Under the pieces are notes generated by a model that had not been told where the DNA came from, made no database searches, and saw only the letters and a program-made list of their open reading frames with translations. From Morchella semilibera (Eukaryota; Ascomycota; Pezizomycetes; Pezizales; Morchellaceae), in the NCBI GenBank assembly GCA_009192285.1, contig WBVU01000004.1, forward strand, positions 3,928,001-3,992,000: a stretch of 64,000 nt of DNA. The letters run 5' to 3'. This document shows positions 56,266-64,000 of the stretch, in pieces. Numbering within the stretch: position 1 is the stretch's first letter; the number at the start of each line of letters is the position of its first letter. The translations under genes and the position numbers were made by a program.

Positions 56266-58588
56266 CTAAGATCCCAATAGCTGATGACTCTTCCGGTGGA
56301 GGAGGGGCACAGCAGGTAAGGAATTGACAGATTTGTGGGATAGAGCCCTCTGTTTTGCCTTCTTGATATTAGGCGGTGGGTCATCCCCGGCAAGTGTTAC
56401 ATCAGATAAGTACTCAGAAGAACTGTCAGTTATGCAATCTGTCGCTCCGCCGGAAGTGGCAGGGCCTCTTTCACATAACCTATTGTTTCCGTAATCGGAT
56501 AAAATGGACTGAGCTCTGCTGAGAGCCTGAGGAACTCGAACATTATCAAGGTTATACAGCGGGCGTGTATGGAAAAGAAGAATACCCTGTTTGATTTCCT
56601 GATTAGATTGGGTAGTACAAGGGCATGTTGCTAGAAGTAGGTTTCCGTTGGTGGTCACATGTGCAGACATAGCTTCGGAGGTTTTGCGTTCAATGCCTTT
56701 ATAATTTGCCCCACTTCAAGTTGCTTCCGTTCATAGGGAGAATTTCCATAAATTCAATCCAATGTTTCAAGCCTCGGGAAACACGACCTGCAGAGGTGCT
56801 CTGGAGATTCATAAGCAGAACGCTGATAATCATAAGCACCTTCTGTTGCACGTCATCATCAACAGTGACAATGCCCTGACCACATGCCTTAGACATGCCA
56901 ACATTTTGTGGATACGAGACGGGGATGCCCATGAGTGAGTGCAACGAAAGCCACCTTCAAGTGTCAGGACGCAATAAAACCATCCAGACGGTATGTAAAG
57001 AGAAACATCACTTTTAATCCTGACAATGTGACCATAGTGGAGTCTAGTTGCAACTGCTCAGCGTTTGTGAGCCCCCAAGGGCATGGGCGCGGGAAGGCCC
57101 GTCGCTAGGACTACACCGCTGATAGACAGTAGTGTAGTAGGTAGATGTATTGCGCTCAGTTGGGGCCAAAGGGTAAAGATCTCATCGGTATTTCCAATTA
57201 GAGTACAGAGCGTATCCTGTCCTCTATCTGCGGTTCGTAAGTAAAAGAATATCTTAACAAACTTGAAAGTAAAAAAAGAAAAATTAATAAACTTGAAAGT
57301 AAGTGCCATACCAGCATGGAGATCAACAAATGTATGCATTGGGGTAGCATTATAGGAGGTGAATCCAACACACTATTTATAAAACCCCAACGAAACCGGC
57401 AGTGTGACAGGGAGCCGGACGATAAATTCCTCAGGAATCATGTTTAAGGCAAACTGGTCATTTCTAGGAGCATGGGTCTTGTAGCAGATTTGCGTACTGA
57501 TAATCCAAAAATCGGTATCAGGGGGCTGGAGACAAGTAGACTCCTAGAAGGATTAGCGAGCTGTTAATCATCTGACTAGGGTATGCTCGCATATTTCTGA
57601 CTAAAACAAGCCAAATGCACTTTGTCCCCGGAAGGCTGCGCGTCTGACCAAGTGTCCTTGGGATCAAGAAGAAGTGGAACCTGTCCTGTGGCAACAAAAG
57701 CCTTATTGTGAAAATCAACGTTTTTGAACATAAACGCATAAGGGGCAAGTAGCCCCCAGATATCTGGCTTGAATCCGGGATTCCTTGTACGGTAAATAAT
57801 CATGGCTCTCCACCAGACGTGTTCGGCATCCACTTCAGGCATGAATGGGCACGAGCCTTCATGGATGGGAACGCCCCTTTCAGAAAGAGAAACGACTTCC
57901 AGGCAGCCGAAAAGCTTCCATTTGCAAGAGGGGGAACTACAAAAGTCAATAAGGACACTGCAACCCGAACTGGTTTTCATACCCATTCTTCTGATTAAGT
58001 CCTTCCCCTTCTGTGTGTTTGATATCGGTGTCTCGGTGTTCTGGATCCGGTTCATATTGTCGGGGTGGGGAAAGGATGAAACGGTTGATGCTATGTTTAC
58101 GGAAGAGGGGTGGCGAGAGGTCTAGAGGTTGAAGGTCGCTTGTTGATGTAATAGATGACGTTGCTAATCCTGACAGACTCTATTTTCCTTGTGCGGTGAA
58201 AGCGGGTAAAAACGAGTATTCCGGGGTCACGCGTAAGATGGCGAGTGATAATCTGTGATACAAAGGTTTAACATTTCGTACGTTTTCACGTCAAGAAACA
58301 AAGATCCCCCACCCTGGTTCGCTATAAGCCAAACCACTTACCCTCGGCTTCAAACCAAACCGCACCGGAGTTGAAAACATTTTGTGCCATGCGGAAATTG
58401 GGACGTCTCAGGGGTCTAGGCGCGTGTTGTGTCATTGGGTGAAGGAGACAGTCGGGTTCGGTGCGGGCGGACCGGATCAAGACTCCGGAAAACTGCATTT
58501 CTTGATAGACTGCTTCTAGGGATTCAAAGGCGGAAACAGAACATACGGTATCACCGCTATATTTAGGGGTCACCTTGTCTTCTATGAG
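56266..58588 (-). pseudogene. fragmented JmjC/cupin-like gene, probably decayed
   Basis: Minus-strand coding segments follow in order. The first is 58342 to about 58588 (SVSAFESLEAVYQEM..NSGAVWFEAEG), with donor GTAAGT. Next is 57621-58090, with phase-compatible acceptor ACATAG and content GCLEVVSLSERGVP and VDAEHVWWRAMIIYRTRNPG. Then comes 57543 down to about 57056 (TDFWIISTQICYK, GFTSYNATPMHTFVDLHAD, DTLCTLIGNTDEIFTLWP), and a segment at about 57050-56900 with SDVSLYIPSGWFYCVLTLEGG. This last pattern recalls JmjC-type proteins (LWP, IPSGW..V.TLEGG); in the expected HxD site the first His appears replaced by Phe. In-frame TAG (near 57365) and TGA (near 57056) and a frame change near 56870 suggest decay, though an intron could bypass the TGA. 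No start ATG is evident. The last segments (56699-56944 and 56266-56670) are unrecognised. Confidence 0.42.
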
Positions 58589-58758
58589 CTAGGGACTGCA
58601 ATATATATTCTGCCTTGTTATATCTGCGTGTGTACGTTATTTAACCCGCCCTGTGCAGACCCGCCATTAGTAGCCCAGCAGTCATCCCTCATAGGCCTCA
58701 TTGATAAGGGAATCACCCCCCCCCCGCGACAAACACAGCATACTGACCGATCTATTCG

Positions 58759-59643
58759 ATGCATTCCGTAGCACTAACACTCCTGCTCATTCTTGCTATT
58801 GCAAACACCGCCTCCTCCCAAGAGATTACGCACGGGTGGGCCTGCATCGGGTCGATCTCGACCCCATCAACCGCAGAAGGCACAGATTCCATAAAGTCTG
58901 ACATCCTCCCCGCGGACGTGGGTGTCCCCGAATACCTTGTGAGGCGCAAGGGCGGCGGCAGTCGAGGTGGTGGTAGGGGTAATAGCGGTAGCAGTAGCAG
59001 TAGTAGTAGCGGAGGCCGTGGTCCCGGCGGGTAATTAAACCTTTTCTCTATCTCTATACCTCCAATTTCTAACCCACCCAATACTACTAGTTCCGCGAAT
59101 ATCGCCGGTGGTCGTACCACCACCGGGTCCGGCACACCCAGGTTCTTCGACGGCTACTACGGGGGCGGCGCCGCCGTCCCTTACACCAGCGGCCACCCCA
59201 CCCCCGCGGGTCTTCCCCCGGTTTTCCTTGCTCTGTCCGTCGTGTCGCTCTTCTTCTCAGGGCCGTGGCTCTACAACGGCATCTATGCGTATCCATACGC
59301 GAATGGCGTGCACTTTGCGACAAGAGGTAAGAACATAACTCTACCATTGCTATGTCTGTGCCAGGAGTCCTCGGTGTGCGGGTGCAATGAGAACCACGAC
59401 GAGGTGTATGTGGATGCCATGGCCGCGAACGCCACTACGACGGGTGATGGGATTATTGTTAGCAAGTTAGTGGAGGTGAACGGCACGCAGACGTTGGTGG
59501 TGAACGGGACGTTGGCAAACGGGACGATGGCGGACGGCGGTACAGATATTGTTTCTGGCGCCGGGATCACGGCGCAAGGGCCGGGGGCACTGATGATATT
59601 GTTACTCTTGTTGTTGACAACGACAATGTTATATTATTATTAA
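58759..59643 (+). CDS. secreted DUF7732-like protein, 274 aa (2 exons)
   Basis: Exons are 58759..59030 and 59091..59643. The 60-nt intron has donor GTAATT, branch TTCTAACC and acceptor ACTAG, and it is in phase. The N-terminus MHSVALTLLLILAIANTASS is a clear signal peptide. A KGGGSRGGGRGNSG-type Gly/Ser-rich linker follows (about 65-95), then TGSGTPRFFDGYYGGGAAVP, a hydrophobic span FLALSVVSLFF, WLYNGIYAYPY, a Cys cluster CLCQESSVCGC and N-glycosylation sequons (NGT repeated). The C-terminal LMILLLLLLTTTMLYYY could be a GPI-attachment signal or a membrane anchor. This layout matches fungal DUF7732 proteins, whose function is unknown; the assignment is from memory of the pattern. It is expected at the cell surface or membrane. 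It is divergent from the decayed JmjC-like gene, with starts only about 170 bp apart. Confidence 0.82.
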
Positions 59644-59723
59644 TATACAAATATTATCCACTGCCGGGTTTGATGAGATTTTTTTTGTGAGCTCTCCGAC
59701 GCCAGAGAAGTTGATGTCGGAAG

Positions 59724-59795
59724 TCGGAGGCCTGTCGGAGGCCTGTCGGAGGCTTGTCGGAGGCTTGTCGGAGGCTTGTCGGAGGCTTGTCGGAG
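59724..59795 (+). repeat. 11-bp minisatellite, 6.5 copies
   Basis: TCGGAGGCCTG occurs twice, then TCGGAGGCTTG four times and a partial unit. It lies about 80 bp downstream of the DUF7732-like stop codon, so it may be in the 3' UTR. Confidence 0.9.
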
Positions 59796-59887
59796 CACAA
59801 TTTGCATACAAAATTCCTCCAGCGGAGTTCACTTTCCCTGATGCATTAATCCTCGTAGTAGAGCCGCTATAGGTAAGCCTCTAACAG

Positions 59888-59992
59888 CGCCCCTGGATGG
59901 CCGAATGGGTAGGCTTCCAGGAGGCCGAGTTTTCCCAATGAGGAAATTTTCCGAGGCTGGGCGAGGTGGCAGATTCGAATTCTGTAGGGGCG
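59888..59992 (+). pseudogene. tRNA-like sequence (class II-like), probably tRNA-derived
   Basis: The sequence has a box-A-like TGGCCGAATGGG (59898-59909), a box-B-like GATTCGAATTC (59972-59982), a T-arm GCAGA-TTCGAAT-TCTGT and closing ends CGCCCCT and AGGGGCG that pair. Box A lies about three bases too far from the acceptor stem for a canonical tRNA. The stretch between D-arm and T-arm is long, as with an intron plus a variable arm. A TTTT follows near 60019. The anticodon could not be assigned. Confidence 0.4.
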
Positions 59993-60506
59993 GTGACCTA
60001 GGGGACATCAATCATGGGTTCTTTTCCTGGCTTGGCATGGGGGGTGGTTTCTGCTCCAGAGAGTTTTCCATGTGCGAACGAGAGTGCCGTCATGAAGTAT
60101 CACTCGAGGGAAAGGTTGCTCGCCTAACTCCGATCAGCCACCCAGTATCACTCGGTTTGCGGGGTGTTGGGCCGGGGGGGGGGGCCTTAGGCTCGGGTAG
60201 GTAGCAGTAGTACCAGTTTACCACAAAAAGAAGTAGAAAATGCAAGGGACAGAGACGGGGATAACTGCATTTTCTAGTTCTTTCCGTGGTAAAAGAGACT
60301 CTACATGCACTTCATGTGCGCGGGTGTGCGGATTGCCAGCTTCATATCGAGCTGTCGTATTTACTCGCAGCGCCGAGACCTGCTCCTGTAAGAGTGAAAA
60401 ATGGAACACTAGAAAGCTCAAGCTAATGGGGATCTTTCTAATTTTGCATGCGAATCTGAATTATGGACGAAGAATGGCCGAGGATTAAAATACCCTATTA
60501 AGTCTT

Positions 60507-60633
60507 TACTCGCAATTCCATAGCGTTTTTGAACACGACTAATATTGCATACACCCAAAAAAACCGCCAAGACTACATTTTTGTATGGTATGTAATAGCG
60601 GTTGTGTTTAGAAACGCTATGAAGTTGCGAGTA
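60507..60633. mobile_element. MITE family B, copy 3 (127 bp)
   Basis: TACTCGCAATTCCATAGCGT continues through GAACACGACTAATATTGCAT. The right arm is its complement with a few changes and ends GAAGTTGCGAGTA. TA is present at both ends. It is the best preserved of the three copies. Confidence 0.8.
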
Positions 60634-60870
60634 GATGATTATTCCCCATGTCATGATACAATATTTATTGGCCGCAAGGATACGCATAGGGAATATTAAT
60701 ACCTATATAGAATTTCACTCTTAAAGAACATCGTATTTGTTATTTCTTCGTGGATCTGATCTGGTTGCCCAGCTCTAATTCCAGTCGCCGTAAGACAAAG
60801 CTAATGATTCTAAGCCTTAAGTTTGCTTGGGTTGTGTACGGCGCGCGCCGATCCCCTTTAGAGTAGAGGT

Positions 60871-60924
60871 CTTTCTTTCTTTTCTTTTTTCTTTTTTCTT
60901 TTTCTTTCTTTTCTTTTTCTTTCT
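60871..60924 (+). repeat. polypyrimidine T/C tract
   Basis: About 54 bp consist of CTTT and CTTTTTT units with no purine on this strand. Confidence 0.9.
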
Positions 60925-60970
60925 CATTTCATTTTTCATCATCGCCGAATTAAGCCCCTACTGACTTTAT

Positions 60971-61139
60971 GCAGAATCTCAGGAATAACGAATCGAACTG
61001 GACTGGAATATTAGACTTCGGATTGGTCAAATGCCTGCTGAGCCCCAATCCGACAAAGCCAAAGCGTAACTTTTGTTGTCTTGACCAATAGGTAAGTTGT
61101 ACTCCAGCCTAGTCCGATTTGTTATTCTCGAGATTCTGC
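60971..61139. mobile_element. 169-bp MITE-like element with about 42-bp terminal inverted repeats
   Basis: The left arm begins GCAGAATCTCAGGAATAACG. The right arm ends TTATTCTCGAGATTCTGC. A second inner inverted pair is GGATTGGTCAA / TTGACCAAT. Non-coding; no clear target duplication. Confidence 0.7.
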
Positions 61140-62569
61140 CGTATTTCGACGATCACTAGCTTGTAAACATTGCGCATGCTCCGCAACCTAGCAGGCCGGC
61201 TTGGACTAATGAACATAGACAATTGGGCGCCAGAAACAAGGCTGGCCTTTGATCGCTATGCTAATATGCTAATTGGATACATAGCAAAAAACTAGAGATA
61301 ATCTCCCTCCCTCTCAAATACTTGACCACACACAGCTTACTTTGATCAACACAGCTACCTACTCAATATGAAGCAAGTAATTACTTAGCCTTGAGACGTT
61401 TCTAGCTTATAAAGGCTTTAGGGAGGTGGCAACTAACCTGAATCCCATTTTGGCTGATCCTGGAGCTGAAGATGCATGCACTTGTATATGAGGCGCCTAG
61501 GACTAGAAGCACTTGATCCCCCAAAAAGGGTGAGAACCCCAATACTAAATCTCATTTAATCAAAATCTGGGCTCAGTCTTCGATCGTGATTCTCGTACGA
61601 GTACCCCTTTATCTCCATCACTAACTGAGTGGGTTTCAGTTTCCGTCACGAGACATGTGGACGCAGGTCTCAATATTTGATAACCTCGGTCATATTTATT
61701 CTAATTATTCTCTCTACACTATGTTTTGTTACCTGATCTAGCTGGTAGTACAGAGCCATAAATGTGCACATATCTAACATCAGCCATAACCGTAACATTC
61801 TGGTAACTCCGGCCGCCAATGCCTTGCATATCACAATGTTGAACTGCAGTACGAGGCATGCAATGGAGGCTCTTATGCATTTAGTTTATCCTTGCTTGCA
61901 TGACCATGGGCAGCTTCCTATCTACTATCTACTATGTACTAGATTATGACATTTTCGCACTCCTTGGCATAGCAACCTTATTGGTTGAGAGTGACGGAGG
62001 TATTGACTAAGCACGACACATCAAGACCTGAATTGTATCACAAGGCAATGAAAGGTTAAACTGGCGGGAATTGGGGTGGGGAGGGAGGGCCGAAGGCTCC
62101 CATAATTACATGTACGTACCGTAGAGAGAGGATTAGTTTACCGCTGTTCCCCAAAATCTACACAACTCGCGGTCGCGAGGTGGAACCCCTAGTGGGTATG
62201 TGCTCAGAAATCATTACGCGCAGATATAAAATATTCGCAAGTCGATTGGGCTGTATCCACCAACAGTAAGACAGCTAGCTCCAATTGAACCCCCCCCCCT
62301 CCCCCTGGTACAGCCCCGTAGTACTGATTGGTCAATATATATGCTCCATGTGAACTTGTTCATTCAGTTCCTTATATGTAGGGCGCCTGTTTTCCTTGCA
62401 TCGTATAATTCTTCGAGCATACGAAACAATCCCGCCAAAGAAACCCCCTACTCTCCAGAATATTTCAAAGTATTTCTCCGTAACTGATCTATCAACCAGA
62501 GCTCTTCTTTTTCTTTCCACATTCCCGAGTATCACAGGTACCTCCTACGGGTTGTGGACCCTGGGCCTC

Positions 62570-64000
62570 ATGCCCGCCGACGACGTCACGCTCCCTTTAA
62601 TCGAGAAATTTGAACCTAAAATGAGTGACCGCCAGTACTGGCGTCCCTGGACTCTCCGCAAACCTTTACTGATCTCATTCATTGGGCTTTGCGCCGGGCT
62701 ACTTGTTGCCAACGAGCTCGCTAACTTTGGCTGCAAACGACATGGTAGCTGCCATGTCTTTGGCTCCAGGGAAAACGGTCATATGCCCAGGCTCTCCACA
62801 TTTGTGTACAGGACACTCCCGGCTATACTTGGTATCACTTTGGGTCTTCGATGGTATGCGACACATTATGATATCATCCGGCTCGAGGCATACTCCCAAA
62901 TGAGCGCAAAGTACGGTGCCAAAGCCTCGAACTCACTCTTCCTACAATATCCGTATGAGTTTGTCTTTGCTCTACCTTTCAAGGCCTTACTGAAGGAGTA
63001 AGTTATCAATCAATATTCCCGCCAGCTAGGGGATGCCTAAGTACTGACCGGGGTTTATGATAGACACTACGTTGTGGCCTTATCGTCGTCAATCCTCTTC
63101 ATAGTGAGCTACGGGCTCGTGCCACTGGTTTCGAATATGTTTGACGATACCGTCGGCAGCACCTCCATCTTCGCAAACGCCAGCCGGGTCGAGTTCAACT
63201 CAACGGCCCGTCAGGTACCTGCAAACTTCACCTTCTCAGCCTACGACTTGACATGGAGAAACGGCTCACTTCCCCCATTCACGACCGAAGACTTCTCGCT
63301 ACTTCCCGTGAAGTCACTGGACCAGTTCCCGGTGTTCCAGTCAGGAGAGGACTGGACCTTCTTGACAACGCTGTACGAGGCCGATCTTGAATGCGCCGAG
63401 GCACACCATATTAATTACACCTATAGCTACTGGCCGGACAACAAGCACCTGGTCGTTGAAATCTTCCAGAACGAAAGTAGGGATTCAATTGTGAGGGTGT
63501 GCGATGCCCTCGGCCAGGAGAGGACCGATGAATTTGATCTTATCCTTGAGAATGAGTGCACGGAACTTGCGTCCTTCGTCGCGCCGTGGGCGGGCCTTTT
63601 CGGGCAGAAAGTGGTGGCGTCGCCGACGTTCATGTTTGGCTGGGCCTCTGGTTCACCTGCTGGTTACCCAGGAGTCAGCGCCAACGTCAGTTCCCCAGCT
63701 CCACTTAATATGACGGCCATCTTCTGCACGACGAAATACTACACTCATACTGTCAATGCCACCGTCTCAATGCCCTCGGGGAGGGTGCTTCCAGACGGTG
63801 TACATCGTATCGGCGAACGGGAGGAGATTGAACCTCTTAAGGGCTTCACCGAACTCATCGCCGGAGAAACCCTACCTGACAACAACTTGTGGTTGGAGGA
63901 CGTCTTCGTGTCCACACCGGATCGGGCTGATACCATGATTACTCCCCTCCGTTTCGGGTACCAGCCTGACAAGATCGTGGATCTCAAGTATGACCTTGTG
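62570..64000 (+). CDS. second DUF3433-domain membrane protein, 3' part outside the window
   Basis: Exon 1 is 62570..62997 and exon 2 starts at 63064 and stays open to the window end. The 66-nt intron has donor GTAAGT and acceptor TGATAG, and it is in phase. The frame is open upstream of 62570; ATG 62570 or 62621 (MSDRQYWRPW) are the likely starts. The domain order copies the gene at 29.2 kb. There is a WRP N-terminal motif, the span LLISFIGLCAGLLVANELA, the second span FVYRTLPAILGITLGLRWY, SLFLQYPYEFVFALPFKALL, then after the intron HYVVALSSSILFIVSYGLVP. The glycosylated outer region contains PPFTTEDFSL, YEADLECAEA and TVNATVSMPSGRV. The family is of unknown function and membrane-located. Homology between the two genes is clear but distant. 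Confidence 0.88.

Larger units (their letters stand above)
59996..62569. other. gene-free region upstream of the second DUF3433 gene
   Basis: No gene is supported. The stretch contains a family-B MITE (60507-60633), a T/C tract (60871-60924), a 169-bp inverted-repeat element (60971-61139) and a TACATGTA palindrome (62107) 463 bp before the DUF3433 start. Short frames at 59905-60204 and 60240-60488 show no protein features. Confidence 0.6.

Noticed and set aside
1-64000. CRISPR array, bacterial operons or riboswitches
   Set aside because: The sequence is fungal nuclear DNA with spliceosomal introns, and no regularly spaced repeat-spacer structure is present.

Overview
The window comes from a filamentous ascomycete (Pezizomycotina). 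The evidence is short spliceosomal introns, mostly 50-100 nt with GT..AG ends and CTAAC/CTGAC-type branch sites, plus protein families typical of that group: DUF3433 membrane proteins, a DUF7732-like secreted protein, a ZZ-finger protein, an aminoglycoside-phosphotransferase-like protein and a Fot1/pogo-type transposase. Gene density is very low: about ten genes or gene remnants in 64 kb, separated by AT-rich, repeat-rich deserts. That would suit a large-genome lineage such as Pezizomycetes, but this placement is inference. There is one gap of 41 N (4729-4769) and one single N (56124).

Layout. 0.3-4.3 kb holds an FAD monooxygenase (minus strand) divergent from a ZZ-finger gene whose frame breaks twice. 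4.3-8.9 kb is gene-free and carries two related elements with tRNA-like heads, ATGCAT and ACCGCCGGT palindromes and a hairpin element. 8.9-11.1 kb holds a clean seven-exon gene for a 536-aa protein I cannot name. 13.2-14.9 kb holds an APH-family gene, with a small Cys-rich protein gene divergent from it at 16.0 kb. 16.3-29.1 kb is a desert with many inverted-repeat elements. 29.2-33.1 kb holds a three-exon DUF3433 gene (1265 aa). 33.1-44.5 kb is a second desert with MITEs and GC-rich GGCCCGGGC clusters. 44.5-48.3 kb holds a decayed membrane-protein gene and an intact multi-span membrane protein. 49.1-51.3 kb is a complete 2.2-kb pogo element with about 55-bp terminal repeats and an intact transposase. 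51.3-54.9 kb contains a diverged tandem duplication. 54.9-59.6 kb holds a C2H2/OrsD-like gene, a fragmented JmjC-like gene on the minus strand and a secreted DUF7732-like gene. A second DUF3433 gene starts at about 62.6 kb and runs off the window.

There is no obvious multi-gene pathway or secondary-metabolite cluster. The strongest unexplained signals are non-coding. The palindrome TACATGTA occurs 19 times by eye, against about 1-2 expected, and 13 of the 19 lie between or just upstream of gene starts. There are also at least two TA-flanked MITE families, one with three or four copies and one with two, and several single hairpin elements. Their transposase source is not evident in the window, because the resident pogo element has different termini.
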